Shown: positions 1 through 11,520, numbered from the stretch's first letter. The stretch: 64,000 nucleotides of DNA from Coenobita brevimanus (GCA_032717465.1 CM064669.1:45582295-45646294); one strand, 5' to 3'. Numbers and translations are program-made. The notes: a model not told the origin generated them from the sequence alone.

Positions 1-819
1 TTCCATTCTGCATCAGAAGTCAGAATACACCGACAGGCCTGGACACAAACATCTGGCTCTGTACTAGTGTTTGATCTGTCACACCAGTATATTTCTCTCA
101 TGAGTCAGCCCTTGATATCATCACTTTAAAGCATGTTATCTTTCGCCACTATACAAGCTGTAATGCGGCATTATCTACCAAATATTAACTCCTTTATATC
201 ATGCCCTGAGTGATAGAAAATACACAAATAATGTGACCACCACTTAACATATCAGTCTCCCTCCCCTTCCAACCTTCCCTCCCCTCCCTCACTCGGATCC
301 CACACCACTGCTTGTCCCCCCACCCACCTTCCCTTCTCTCTCTGGCCCCTCCCTCTCAGCTCCTCTTACTCCACTGTGACTTGCCACGCATAAAGGAACC
401 ACCCTGGGGTACAAGGTACTGGAGGTTAGGTGATTATTTATGACCATGACTGTACATAGTGTACAGTAGCTCGTCTGCATTATGTTTCTGCGAGAACAGC
501 AGTTATTCACACTGTAAAGTTCAAAAGGCAAAGTACTGTATCATCAGAATGACATATCTTCATGTGGTGGTCATAAAAAAAGAACTGGCTGCAGTTGTGA
601 GCAATCTGACTGGTTGGAGAAATGTAACTGTTATACCAACTTCTGTATCGATGCCCAAGTGGCTCCTGATTTTGTTTTATTTTTTACAACTAAGATATCT
701 CACATAAGAAATTATTTAGACAACAGTTCTTCTAGAGAGGTGTACTCAGTTGACTTCCAACCACGGCGCACAGGGGGTCATTTGCTTTCAACATTTCATC
801 CGCTGGATGCAAAATACTG
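1..819. other. Unassigned non-coding DNA
   Basis: I see no convincing gene or element here. The stretch has a pyrimidine-rich segment (about 255-360) and AT-rich single-copy-looking sequence. The short reading frames lack family features. It lies to the left of the first pogo-like element. Confidence 0.5.
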
Positions 820-821
820 TA

Positions 822-2041
822 CAGTAATCCCTGTGCTTTCCGGACGCCCACTTTCCGGACATCCCACTTACCGGACATTGTGGGCCTGGACCACAGGAAC
901 CCAAAAATGGCCAAAAAAAGAAGAAAATCCCCCCCAAATCTGAATTTTTTCCCACCCATAATTTGAAATTGCCGTGCAGCACCGAACAGCTGGTTTACAC
1001 CATGGCCCCTTCACCCCTTCCTTCCTCCCCCCTCCCCTCTCAGGGTTGCCATTTGGTATTTTTCATTACCAAATGTGGGCCAATTTGGTAATGAAAAATT
1101 TGTTTGGTAATGAATCAGAATAATGCATTACCAAACGGATTTTTTCACATGCACGAGGATACACAGGATGGAGATGGTGGATTGTTTGCTCTCTCTGATT
1201 AATCTCCTAGCCTACATAGTGTGAAAAAAATCAACATGCTGTTAATTATAAGGAGAGTGATTACGTTTATTTCTACTTGTATATATAATCTGTGAAGAAT
1301 AAATGCTAGCTTTACGAGTTTGGTAATGAAAAGTTAAATTTAGTAATGAAAACTGAGGAGTTTGGTAACGTGGCTGTTGCGATCTGGCAACTCTGTTTCC
1401 CCATCATCAACAGTTACTGCCTAACTTCGATGGTGAGTAGATGCTTATTGCAATGGAAGCCACATGTGCTCGTTTTTTGTGAATAAACAGTGAATAAACT
1501 GCAATACCTCGCCACTAGACCACACGGGAATTTACAGTGTTGTGCTGTGTTAAGAAATTAGAACTTAGAGTGCATAGGATCAACTGTGGAGAGCAAATTG
1601 GTGGTTGAAACTGGCGTGATGCAGTTAGGAACAATGTGCAGTGTTAAATAATTAGCCTATCACTCACAGTGCAAAGAATTAAGTGCAGCACAACACTGGA
1701 GTACTGTATGTGCTTCAAGAGCATTTTCACCACTGCCAAATCCTTAGAAAAGGCGGCCACATATGTGCTGTAAGTACCCTGGCTGAGGTATAGTCACTTC
1801 TAATTCCTCATTCTTTGGTTCCTTTTCATTTATTTCATGCTTTATGTCCATTATTTGTGTGAATAGGGTCTTAAATAGGTGTTATGCATGTCCGGTAGGG
1901 AATTATTTAGGTGGCTTTCAAAGTTAGGCTGGGTTAGGGTCCTTAAGTACCAGTCCAGGAGCCAGGGGCCCACTTTCCGGACGGGACCACTTTCCGGACA
2001 TGCCTTTGGCTCTATTACATCGGATAGTAGAGGGATTACTG
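822..2041. mobile_element. Tig1: pogo-like non-autonomous DNA transposon
   Basis: The ends are inverted: the left end reads CAGTAATCCCTGTGCTTTCC and the right end, reverse-complemented, reads CAGTAATCCCTCTACTATCC. Both are flanked by TA (820-821 and 2042-2043). CAG termini with a TA duplication are typical of the pogo/Tigger branch of Tc1/mariner transposons. The sub-terminal motif ACTTTCCGGAC recurs near both ends (about 838-880 and 1970-2000). The interior (about 1040-1370) repeats a TTTGGTAATGAAAA motif in both orientations. No transposase frame is visible, so it must have been moved in trans. Family assignment rests on the termini only. Confidence 0.65.
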
Positions 2042-2178
2042 TACAGTCAAATGTAACATAAGAGAACTTAGCATTTTACCTTGATCCATGAAACATGACA
2101 CAACTGCATGATGTGTATAAGCATGCAGTAGACTTTATCTGCAACATAAGAAATTAATGCTTCTTAGAAAGCAATTTT

Positions 2179-2829
2179 GTGGAGTCTGAGAAATGTGTCT
2201 TGCTTAAGCCCCTACTCAAGAAACTCAGCCTTGATGTCAAGAGCATGACAAATTATCGTCCCATCTCTAGCTTGTCTTTCTTATCTAAGATTACTGAGCG
2301 GGCCATACTTGATCAACTCATACCACTACAGTACTGGAACATAACAGAGTTGCTCCCGTTGTTCAACCTGCATACAGAAAATACCATTCAACTAAAACTG
2401 TATTAACAATGATTCATAGTGACTTGGTGGCAAACACCTGTAGTGGGACATCCTCTCTCTTGGTTCTGTTGGATCTCACGGCAGCTTATGACAGTAGATA
2501 ATATACTATCGTTGTCTTTTTATGGCATTTGTGACAGTGCTCTTTCACATCCTAAGTCATATCTGTCAGGCAGATCTCAGAGAGTAGCTGTTGATTACAT
2601 CAGCACAGATTATGCTCCCCTTCTGTTCAGAGTCCCTCACGGATCAGATTTGGGTCCAATTCTGTTTACAATCTACACAAACAGTATATCGTCTTTATTT
2701 GATGCTCATGATATGTCCTCTCATTTCTATGCTGATGACACTCAGCTCTACGTTAAGATGTCAGGTATGAATGATACCAGACTAAACTTGAACCTAAAAT
2801 GTCTAATAATAAGATCTGGATGGCAAGGA
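2179..2829 (+). pseudogene. LINE-E reverse transcriptase, finger and palm part
   Basis: Two adjacent frames encode a non-LTR reverse transcriptase. The first has VLLKPLLKK and TNYRPISSLSFLSKITERAI (RT blocks 1-2). The second has RVPHGSDLGPILFTIYTNSI (block 4, usually VPQGSVLGPILF) and FYADDTQLYV (block 5; the two catalytic aspartates are retained). A frameshift near 2410 separates them. The frame stops making sense at about 2829, where SINE-T begins after the duplicated GGATGGCAAGGA. Homology to LINE reverse transcriptase is clear; activity is not expected. Confidence 0.75.
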
Positions 2830-3341
2830 CTTCTGGCAGGTGGGGACACTAACCATTCACTCACTCAATGTGGTGCTGCTTTGGGTGTCTGCCCTTTCCT
2901 CACTTCATTCTTTCCTCTTCTGTTTTTCTTTCCTTCATTCTTTCCACTACCTTCTGCCTAAGGGTGACTTTACACTCCCTCTTTCTGTCTTTCTTTCCTT
3001 CATTCTTTCCTATTCCTTCTGTCTATGGGTGACTCTACACTGAGTGACATGCCAAACGGTTTCTTGTACACCAGGAAACCATTTACTATGCCGGGTGGTA
3101 ACCAAATAACCAAATTATGGTGCCTGGTGGTTTAGTGAGTAATTACAGTGCTCGAATCAGATTAAGCTGGTGCAGGTTTATATCCAAGGGATGGTTGGGG
3201 TTTGTTGCTCATGTAAGGCCACTCAGGGATGAGTGAGGTTGGTCACTCTCATCTTGAATGTCAGGACCAACTTGCCTAGCCCCAGGCTCTTATGCTCCTC
3301 ATGGGGCAACATAGGATTGGATGATGGATGAATGGATGGAT
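2830..3341 (+). mobile_element. SINE-T copy 1, full-length tRNA-type SINE
   Basis: This 512-bp insertion into LINE-E is bounded by the 12-bp duplication GGATGGCAAGGA (2818-2829 and 3342-3353). The left part is a pyrimidine-rich head (CTTTCCTTCATTCTTTCC repeated). The central part has a tRNA-like box A (GGTTTAGTGAGTAATTAC near 3129) and box B-like GGTTTATATCC (3175-3185; consensus GGTTCGANTCC). The 3' end is a short (ATGG)n tail. It has three relatives here: 30866-31361, 47339-47550 and a head fragment at 29370. It is non-coding and presumably transcribed by Pol III and moved by a LINE. The pol III boxes are degenerate. Confidence 0.72.
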
Positions 3342-3353
3342 GGATGGCAAGGA

Positions 3354-3694
3354 GGAAACTTAAGCTGAATGACGGTAAAACTGACGTCATCATCATCATC
3401 ATCTGAGGAAACAGAAAGGGCAATGACGTTGAAAATGCCCTAACTTTGAACACTGGTGTGTCACAGCTTCACCCAGTCAGTTCAGTTTGAAATCTGGGTG
3501 TGTATTTCAATACAAAGTTAAATTACAAACAACATATTGATCAAGTTGTCAGAGGGTGTAACTTCCATATCAGAAATCTGTACTCTGTGAGAAAATTCCT
3601 GAATAGATGTTGCCTCTTAACACAAGTCCATGCAGTGGTCTTGTCTCGAGTCGAATATTGTAATTCACTGTGGATTGGTCTTCCAATTAATATA
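3354..3694 (+). pseudogene. LINE-E reverse transcriptase, thumb part
   Basis: After the SINE the LINE frame resumes with WMARRKLKLNDGKTD (a block seen as W...NKLKLNDDKTE in CR1/L2-like LINEs). It continues as YFNTKLNYKQHIDQVVRGCN and SRVEYCNSLWIGLPINI. The last block is the usual R.DYCNSL..GLP region after the palm. It is cut at 3694 by the TA-flanked element Tig2. If the insertion is skipped, the frame continues at 5093. Confidence 0.75.
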
Positions 3695-5092
3695 CAGTAA
3701 TCCCTTGATTATCCGACAGAACAGAGCCACCAGTACATCTGGATACAGAGCAATATCCTACCTGCCAATATCCTACCATACTGTACCCCTCCTAATTGTG
3801 GCAATGTTCTTCAGTCTCTCAGCTATTTAGACATCAAAACATACATGTGAATATCCAATATAATGCTAGATACTAAGAAAACAATGCATAAACAATAAAA
3901 ATCCACAATAATTCACAGTACTTACCACCCAGTGAATGGGGGACAAGCGTCGTAACCTACAAGCCTCCAGCTGGTGTACAGTAATCCCATGTGGTCTAGT
4001 GGCTAACAACATAACTTAACAAAGGTCAAACACCTCCTAAGCCACCTTGGCCCATGGTTTCTTGATATCAAACAAGGTTGAACTGGCAAGATCATATTCC
4101 TGCAGAATGCATGAAGTGGTCCAGCCCGCATCAACCTTGCTCAATATCTCACACTTCTAATCCAGAGTCAAAACCTTCCTCTTACGTTTTTCAGGTGGCG
4201 GTGGGGCCATCATCATGCACACGAGAATGCTGCAGAGGAAAATCAAGGTCTGAAGAAGGTAGGGAACCACCACAAATGCAACAATGGAAGCTGCCATGCT
4301 TACAACTCAGCCAAGCTCTTCCACATTCGAAAGTGACAAAGACAGGAACTGAGGTGCCGTACCACCAAGTGAACACAGTGCTGCCGGCAACATCTCTACC
4401 CAAGCATGGTTATGATCACACAGGTAAAAAGCACCAAACTGACCTATTAGTGCAAGGGTCATTTTCTCTCAGCCATGCAAATGATGTCACGCGGCAGCAA
4501 CACTGGATCCACGTACATTAAGGCCTCAGGCAGCATCTGAGTAATCTGGCTGCCCAGGTGACTCTGTGCATTCGGTAGGGAAGCAGATGGTCACACGTGC
4601 CCGGGAGCATCCGAGTGATGCGGGCAACCAGAGGAACTTTGATTGTTTGGTGAAGAGGCTGACAGCCATTTTTGCTCAGCTGGTGAGTTAGGGTCTGTAT
4701 TACTCGTGCGCAGCTGTTAGCATCCAAGTGATCTGGGCGGCCGGGGAACTTTGACAATTCAGTGAAGAGGCTGACAGCCATTTGTGCTCAGCTGGTGGGT
4801 TAGGATCTGTATCACTCATGCACAGCCGGTAGCGTGTGAGTGATCTGGGCAGCTGGGGAACTTTGACCGTTTGGTAAGGAGGCAGACAGCCATTTTAGCT
4901 CGGCTGGTGGGTTGCGGTCTATTATCTGCACGTGGCGAGAGAGGCTGGCAAGCCGTCCAGCTGGCGATGTCGTAATTTTATGTCTGGATACAGACAAAGA
5001 AATCTGGACGCGGAAATAATAGAGCCAAGGCCTAATGTTCGGATATGGACCATGTCCAGACACGGGGCATCTGGATAATCAAATGATTACTG
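3695..5092. mobile_element. Tig2: pogo-like non-autonomous DNA transposon
   Basis: This 1,398-bp element has inverted ends (left CAGTAATCCCTTGATTATCC; right, reverse-complemented, CAGTAATCATTTGATTATCC), each flanked by TA (3693-3694, 5093-5094). The empty site can be read from the interrupted LINE-E frame, which confirms the borders. The interior has no transposase but contains a three-copy tandem repeat (4661-5000). The copy at 34913-35945 (Tig7) shares the termini, the repeat and several interior words (e.g. GGTGGACAGG, TGGTGGGTTAGG), so the two belong to one family. Confidence 0.72.
4661..4960. repeat. 112-bp tandem repeat inside Tig2, about three copies
   Basis: The motif GACAGCCATTTTTGCTCAGC recurs at 4661, 4773 and 4885 (period 112 bp), each time followed by a TGGTGGGTTAGG-like word. 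Tig7 contains the same unit with a ~104-bp spacing near 35613 and 35717. The repeat is therefore an internal property of this transposon family, not a local satellite. Confidence 0.7.
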
Positions 5093-5565
5093 TACAAACA
5101 AAAGTTTAGTCTGTGTTGAATGGGGCAGCAATGCTTATCATTGGTCTTCTCCCAAGAACCTTGATTTGCACTAGTTACAAATGAAGGTTAGAATTGAATC
5201 TAAACTGTTTTTTATTACATTCAAGGCTCTTAAGTTTGGAGGACCGAAGTAATTTGCTGAACTGATAAATTCCCATCGACATGCCCAGGTATGATTTAAG
5301 CAGTGAAGATGATTCCTTGCGTCTTGAAGAGCCAGAAGCCATTCACCAATCATCTTTGTCTGACTGTTTTTTTGTGTACAGAGCCCCTAGGTTATAAAAT
5401 AGATTGCTGTCGTCCATGAGACAACTCTCTTCTGTTTATAGACACAGCTAAAAGCCTCTCTTTTCTCAAAATGCCATGATCTGAAGAGAGGTACTGTGAC
5501 TGATGATTATAAGGTTTAATTAGTGCCACTTTCACAATTTTTTTACAGACAAAGTTTGTATTGTA
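5093..5565 (+). pseudogene. LINE-E C-terminal block, heavily mutated
   Basis: Translation in several frames gives the usual end of CR1/L2-like polyproteins: FKAL-like, then P..LRS-like, then a W..LP..R-like block and KSLSFLK. Multiple stops and frameshifts interrupt it. It follows directly from the sequence left of Tig2, showing that both belong to one LINE. The 3' untranslated part continues to the next insertion at 5566. Confidence 0.55.
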
Positions 5566-6457
5566 CAGTGCCCTCTCCTACAATGCAGGAATATTGTACC
5601 CAGAAAGCACCGCTCAATAGGAGCACGCATTATAGGAACCATATGTTTACTTGTTAAAGGGCTTCATGAGGCCCACGCCAGCCACAAATTCACTGTTTGG
5701 GGTCATTTTCATGCTTTTTCAGGACACTTACCTACCTAATAATGGCTTCATAACACACAAACACTGCAATATTCCTCACCTTGAATGCTTCGGCACCATG
5801 GTGGGAGCAGGTTAGGTGGAGGGAGAGAGAGAGAGAGTCACACAGAGCATGAGTACAGTCAAAGTATGGGGATAGGGCAGGTTCAAGTAGAGAAGAAATG
5901 TTCACTGGACTGTAGTGACCACCACAGGCATCCACTACAAGTCTCCCCTCCAATCACTTCCCTTGGAGGGCTCAGAGACAACATACATGAGCTTTGGGCA
6001 ACAACGGCACAGGGGAACCCTGACTGCTGCACCCATTTTGCCCACAAGAGCAGAGTGAGCCGCATCAGAGAAGCCAGACCAGTTGCTCTTGTGGGCTAAA
6101 AAGGCACAGTGGCTAGGGGTCCCCTGTTCCGTTGTTGCCCCAGGCGCGCGTAGGTTGTCTCTGAGTCCACCAAGGGATGAGGTTGCAGAGGAGACTGTGT
6201 TACTGGACACTGGTGGTGGTCACTGCAGGACCAAGATGACACACTGCGCAGACACATCATAGCAATTCGTCATCGTCTGAAAATATGTGTTAAATGCATC
6301 TTTTCCGCGTAGTAAGATCTTGAAACATAAATAGGTGCCCCCCACCGCGTTATATGCATATTTTTCCCGAGTAGTAAGATTTTGAAACACAAACAGGTGC
6401 CTCCTGCATTCTATGATTTCCATGTTCTAGGAGCACATGTTGTATGGGAGCTGGCTG
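5566..6457. mobile_element. Tig3: pogo-like non-autonomous DNA transposon
   Basis: TA (5564-5565) precedes CAGTGCCCTCTCCTACAATG; the other end, reverse-complemented, is CAGCCAGCTCCCATACAACA, followed by TA (6458-6459). The inverted match is partial, so the element is old. The interior holds an imperfect ~65-bp direct repeat (about 6285-6345 and 6350-6410, around GTAGTAAGATnTTGAAACA). No transposase frame is seen. It sits in the 3' part of LINE-E. Confidence 0.55.
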
Positions 6458-6572
6458 TATACGAGAGATGTCACAATTCTTGTACAGTAATTGTAAAAAT
6501 AATGTATGTGTGTGTCAAGAGCTAATGAATTCCCAATGGAAGAACTGGCACTTTTGAGAGACAAAAGACCTC

Positions 6573-6603
6573 ATTATTATTATTATTATTATTACTATTA
6601 CTG

Positions 6604-6637
<34 letters not shown>
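6573..6637. repeat. (ATT)n microsatellite at the 3' end of LINE-E
   Basis: An ATT repeat with one interruption (ACTATTACTGC) follows the GAATTCCCAATGG segment. Trinucleotide tails at LINE 3' ends are known for several clades, so this is probably the tail of LINE-E. The apparent poly-asparagine frame across it on the minus strand is an artefact of the repeat. Confidence 0.8.
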
Positions 6638-6644
6638 GTTACAC

Positions 6645-7560
6645 AGGGGTGAATAAGACCCTTGTATAAAGTCAACAGCTATGCTGGGGTACAGAAGACA
6701 TGAAGCCTGCTTAGCACACCTAATCTCTTGGAAGCAGAATTTACAAGGGAGGCAATATGATCTTTCCAAGATAAAATCCTGAGAAAATGAAACTCCAGGT
6801 AAGCTGAAAGATGATGAAGGATTGAGTTAGATATTGTTAATAAACTAGAGGATACTCCAGTGGAAGACTTTGACAAGCTGAAAGACGTAAGAACTGGGAT
6901 TTTTGTTGCATTAGAAACAAGACTACTTTTACCCCAATCTGAGATATGAGCCAAGTCACATTAGGTGCACCACAGCCTCATCCCTTGTTTGTTGAAGTAA
7001 CTGCTGAGGTGGATACTGCAACAACTGGATGAAAAGGTGAAGGGTGGAGTCAACAGCATATTAGTGGATAGGGTTAGATGCTCAGCTTAGAAGGTCACTG
7101 GCAAATGAAAGGAAAAAGAGTTGGTTATAAGACAGAGCCCTGAGGAACACCACTATCGATAGCTGTAGGAGAAGAACGGTAGCCATCTACAACAGCAGCT
7201 ATAGAATGACCAGGGAGGATGCTAGAGACGAAGGAACAGATAGAAGGACAGATACCGTAAGAAGGCAGTTTGGAAATCAGTGATTTATGCCAGACTCAAT
7301 TAAAAGCCTTTGAGATGTCAAATGCAATGGCAAAGCTTTCATTGAAGTCCCAAAAGGATTATGACCAGGAGTCTAAAAGGAAGATGAGAAAATCACCAGT
7401 GGAACATCCCTGATGGAATCCATACTGACAATCAGAAAGAAAGTTGTGATGGGAAAGGTGTTTTAATTTTTTTTTCTCCTTTTAAGAATAGATTAAAAAA
7501 CTTTAGAAATACAGGACTTTAAAGCAACTGGGCAATAGTTTGAGGGCTGGGAATGGTCAC
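6645..7560 (-). pseudogene. LINE-A1: partial CR1/Jockey-type reverse transcriptase
   Basis: The minus strand carries the palm-to-thumb part of the LINE-A polyprotein in broken frames. Recognisable are MAHISDWGK, LSWKDHIASLVNSASKRLGV and, upstream, the VDG....PR.IDSGVPQGS region. Both ends are truncated: the left edge joins the (ATT)n tract and the right edge breaks at GAATGGTCACC, where LINE-G sequence begins. It is the most decayed of the five LINE-A copies. Confidence 0.75.
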
Positions 7561-8850
7561 CCTCCCTCTACAGCCTCCCCAAGGTCCTTTGCCATCCCTG
7601 AGACTGGTCATGAGTGCAGTTACCATTCACTTTGTGCAGCATCCAGGCCTGCCACACCTTATCTCTTGACCTTCTCAGGCCTGCCTTGGTGGGCCCTCTC
7701 CTTCATCTACCATAGGATGGATTTGTCTATGTTATTTCTCCCTATCTCCCTGTGATGTTCCTGAAATAATGGATGCAGTCTTGGCATGGCAGCTCTTCCA
7801 TAGCATGGACTCCTCTTTCCAGAAGGACTCCTTTAGAATTTACATGAAAGGGTCCCACTCCCCTCCATTTTCCTGTGTCTCTGCAGCCTATTTTGAGAAC
7901 CTTTCCTTATGCCAAACTTGGTCTTCCACTAGGTGGTATGAGATGCTGACTGCAGAACTCCTAGCCATTCTCCAGACCTTTCAGTTTGTACGGACTTTCC
8001 TCCACCCCCAACTGGTGGTTTTCTATAATGACGCACAGTCTTCATTTATCCTCCTCCTCTCAGGTGGTCCTATGCCTCATGTCAGGCTTGTCCATGTTGT
8101 TTTGGAGCACTTCCTTTCCTTGCTTCTCCTCCCTGGTACTTCCACCTTTATGGATTCCCTCACATGTAGGCATCCATGGCAATGAAACTGCAAATACAGC
8201 AGCAAGGCGGGTGCTGACCTCCAACACACTAGTATAGGTGGCACCAGATACTACCACATTCCCTAACCTCGCATGCAGTGTTTGCATGTTGTACTGGAAT
8301 GGAAACCTTGCGACTAACCTCCTTGTCTTCCACCTGGGGCATTTTTGCTCTGACTCCTCTCCACACCCATGGGCTCACCATCCCTGCCAGGACATTGATG
8401 CTGCCATCACCAGGCTATGGTTAGGTCATATAGGTGGCCTCGCATGTCATCTGTACCGTTTGAGTATGATACAGCACCCTTGGTGTCAATGGTGTCCCTA
8501 GGTTGAATAAACCATAGAGTATTTCATGTTATGGTGCCCAAGGTTCCCCTCCCTTTGCACATCTTTGACTATCTGGCATTGCTGGATGTATTCAACCTGT
8601 CTCTTCACGTCCTCCTGGGAGGGGGTAATGGAGACCCTTGGTTACGGAAATGTGTCTTACGATACACATCTGACTTCATCCACAAATCTAGGCAGACTTT
8701 CTTTCCACACAGGCCATGTTGTGAGGCCCTAATCAGTCTGCACTGGAACGACATTGGGCCACTGTTTTGGCCACGTCCCTCAAATCCACACGAAGAAGAC
8801 TTCAAAACTCTCCACATTCCAAGCACCAGCTAATACCTTAGCTAAATGGT
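7561..8850 (+). pseudogene. LINE-G1: RNase H and C-terminal part of an I-group LINE
   Basis: Frames on the plus strand encode a decayed RNase HI domain. The first strand is RIYMKGSHS (normally YTDGS, so the first aspartate is lost). AELLAILQTFQF holds the conserved glutamate, VVFYNDAQSS the second aspartate, and WIPSHVGIHGNETANTAARR the usual H.GI.GNE.AD box with the last aspartate changed to N. Downstream come RLWLGHIGGL, HPWCQWCP and MLWCPRFPSL, the Cys-rich end typical of I-type LINEs. Frameshifts near 8185 and 8500 inactivate it. RNase H places it in the I group, as does the CCHC ORF1 of the related copy at 42.4-60.2 kb. Confidence 0.72.
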
Positions 8851-9308
8851 TTCCAAACTTTCAGTCATGATGGCCCCTTAATTTCCAAATGTTCTTACAG
8901 CATCCCCCCCCCCCCAACTACACCATTCACAAGATTGAGTTAAGTACTGCAATAAGAAGAAAACTTTTTTTTTTTTATTTTTTTTTAAGTCCTCACTTTA
9001 ATAATATACTTTTTGCTTGTGCAGTGGCGATAAAAGGATTGAATAATTAAACAAAGCTTCCATTTTTTATGTCTTCAGACTGGGTTTTCCATTTGAAGTT
9101 TTTAATTTTTTCTTTTGTTCAATGCACTTCATAAAATTATATGTCTGCAAAAAATATGGTGAAAACATTTACCAGGTATATATTTTTGCATCAATGACTT
9201 GAAAATGAATAAACAATGAAAAACGGTGAGGATAAATAATATCATGCCTCCCATTATGCTGAGCATGACAACTCATCTGAAAAAGTGATGCCTATGTGCT
9301 GACAGCCA
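8851..9308. other. AT-rich intergenic or intronic DNA
   Basis: No gene or element is recognisable. A C homopolymer lies near 8905-8918 and T-rich runs near 8967-8990. Confidence 0.5.
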
Positions 9309-9310
9309 TA

Positions 9311-10425
9311 CAGTAGGATCTCACCAATAACGTCTAATTGGTGCCAGAAAAACGCCGTTATTAGTGAAAATGTTATTTGTGAGACATTAAAATACTTGTA
9401 TAAAGGGTTTATTGGTGCCGCCACTCGAGGATTTTTATCCACTTTTCCCGCCTGGAGCCCTCCTATCAATACATTTTTTTAGCTAAAATAATAAGAGTAC
9501 TTTTTAAATCATCATGAGTAATATAAAACTCAACTTAAAGGAGTTATGAGATGTTTGGTATGATGATTGTTTCGAAGCTTGCGCATGGAAGCTACTGCAG
9601 CTTACCCCCTGACCTCTCGCTGGCCTCGTCCCCACTCCTGCCTCTCACACCACGGTCACCCACTTCCATCAACACTTCATTAAACCCCATAACAAAATCT
9701 TCAGGAAAGTCCCCAATGTCATCATCTACTCAACCCTTCTCTGTTGTTCTACCTCGGCTGGCTAGCTTTGTGAAAGAAAGTGAGTGATGAGTGACTGATG
9801 GTGGGCATTCACTCGATCGTGATACTGTTTCTGGTAGTTTCTTGAAATCTGATGTACAAGTCCAATCATTAGTCATTAATTCTGATGGCCACTCTTTCTC
9901 TGTCTCAGCAGCCTTGAATTGTGACTGGAGTGCCAACCAGGCATATTTAATGATTGCCATTGTTGTATTATTCCAGGCATTGACGAAGAAATTTACGTCC
10001 TGTTGAATGTTATATTTCTTCCAGAAAGCAGCAACAGTCATTATGTTGGGGGTTGCAGGTATGCCAGGTGGAGCAGATGAGTCCCGTGGGGCTGTGGAGG
10101 TGGAGTGAGAGGCAGATTGTGAGTCAGGTAGGGCAGTGGAGGTGGATGGGATAGCGGTGGGCGAGTCAGGGGAGGTGGGGAGGGGAGGATCCTCCATCTC
10201 CTCCTCACTGCTGCTCACATTTTTGGCAATTTCCTTCATCTCTTCTTGTTTGTCTGTTTCATTCCTCATCTTATGGACATATTTGCAGTATAACAACTTG
10301 ACTTTCACAAAATAACCATTATTCAAGTGAATCCAAACATTATTATAGAAACTGGTTATCTATTCTAACTTACCGTTATTGCTGAAAACGTTATTGTTGA
10401 AATCGTTATTGGTGAGATCCTACTG
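9311..10425 (-). mobile_element. Tig4: pogo/Tigger element with transposase remnant
   Basis: The inverted termini match perfectly over at least 20 bp (CAGTAGGATCTCACCAATAA at 9311; the same, reverse-complemented, ends at 10425). They are flanked by TA (9309-9310 and 10426-10427). The 1,115-bp length is far below the ~2.5-3 kb of an intact Tigger, so this is an internal deletion derivative. It still encodes the C-terminal part of a DDE transposase on the minus strand (9730-10326). This is the best evidence that the CAG/TA elements of the window are pogo/Tigger relatives. The near-perfect ends suggest it is younger than Tig1 or Tig3. Confidence 0.8.
9730..10326 (-). pseudogene. Tigger-type transposase C-terminal fragment (198 codons)
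   Basis: The open frame has an acidic, Ser/Pro-rich part (residues ~20-90) followed by TVAAFWKKYNIQQDVNFFVN and AWNNTTMAIIKYAWLALQSQ. This FWK.Y.I...I.....W.......AW..L pattern is the tail of Tigger/jerky-type DDE transposases, where the catalytic core has just ended. The DDE catalytic triad and the CENP-B DNA-binding domain are absent. The ATG is not the native start; the fragment is what remains after internal deletion. It lies wholly inside Tig4. Confidence 0.6.
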
Positions 10426-10427
10426 TA

Positions 10428-11520
10428 CATGTTTGAATGCTCTGTATAATTTCTAATTAATATTCATATTTTTATACCATTTTCATCAATTTCTTTGTGA
10501 ACAGCAATTTGCCTAAAAATGGCTAAATTCATTCATTACAAAACAGGAGATAAATGTAAATGTTACTCTCTAATCATTCTCAACAAAAAAATCAAATGCT
10601 ATTAAGGAATTTTCTTAAATATTTTACCAAGAAACTGTGTCCCTCCTATTCAAGGTATGTGCCCCACAGCAAAGAAAACATTACCTTAGCCTTATCAGCT
10701 TCAATGCTATCCTTTGGCTTCAGCACTGGGACCTGCTGCCTACAAAACGTCACACCTTGACCCAAATCATTGATGCTAGGACCTATTCCCTTAGCACCAT
10801 CCTTTTCTTTTCACAACTTTGTTTCCTGTTCCATAATTTTTTAAACTCTTATACGAGACTCATAAGGGGTGATCTCTGGAACAATAATCTTGTCCTCCAG
10901 AGCTTCAGCCCTGAAATTATTCATGAAATCATCAGAAGCAACTTAAAATGTGTTTTAGTCATAGCCTTGTCAGCACCTCCCTCAGGATACGAAGCTGTTA
11001 GATAATAATAACGTGCCATGCAAGCAGCTACTGTGTATGTGGAGATCCAATTTAAATTATTAAATGGTGACCTGTTAACCAATCCTCAATCCTGACACCA
11101 ACTTTGCAAGCCTCTCTAGGACCTCAACTTGCATAAAGCTATGATTAATAACGACATTGCCAACTGTTTTGAGATACTGCAGACATAAGACAGTGGCACT
11201 ACAGACGTTTAAAGCAATAAATAAGAGAAAAATCATAATTCAACAGGCAACGACAACCAAGACAGCAAGAATGTCCTCATATAGGTCAAGTGTGGCCATG
11301 GTCATCATTCTGTGTGTGGTTCCCAACCTTTAGAAAGCGTGTCCTCATGTATACTGTGGCCATGGTCATAATTTCATGTGTGGTTTCCTGGCTGGGCAAG
11401 AGGAACACAAGGAGGATTATGGGAAGATCATGTCAACCATGTCGTCTTTGCACAGGTGTTCTGAGATGTTTTACAGCTTGAATAGATATGAGAACTAGTT
11501 CAATCCAAAAGGCAAACATC
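10428..11520. other. Unassigned DNA with a short local duplication
   Basis: The frames at 10637-11005 resemble no family I know. A ~60-bp segment around GTGGCCATGGTCAT occurs twice, at about 11291 and 11351. The region separates Tig4 from LINE-A2. Confidence 0.4.

Larger units (their letters stand above)
2160..6640 (+). mobile_element. LINE-E: CR1/L2-group non-LTR retrotransposon, split by three insertions
   Basis: The pieces 2160-2829, 3354-3694, 5093-5565 and 6458-6640 read as one LINE reverse transcriptase in order: finger/palm, the YADD catalytic box, thumb, then the conserved C-terminal block. A SINE (2830-3341) and a pogo-like element (3695-5092) separate the pieces, each with clean target duplications. 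A third element (5566-6457) lies in the 3' untranslated part. The 3' end carries GAATTCCCAATGG and an (ATT)n tract. Several stops and frameshifts make it inactive. The CR1/L2 grouping is by motif style and is not certain. Confidence 0.7.

Noticed and set aside
6515..6769. Poly-asparagine protein
   Set aside because: It is the (ATT)n tract at the LINE-E 3' end read through.
10637..11005. Possible host gene exon (122 codons)
   Set aside because: No domain, no splice context and no repeat similarity that I can recognise, so there is not enough to call a gene.
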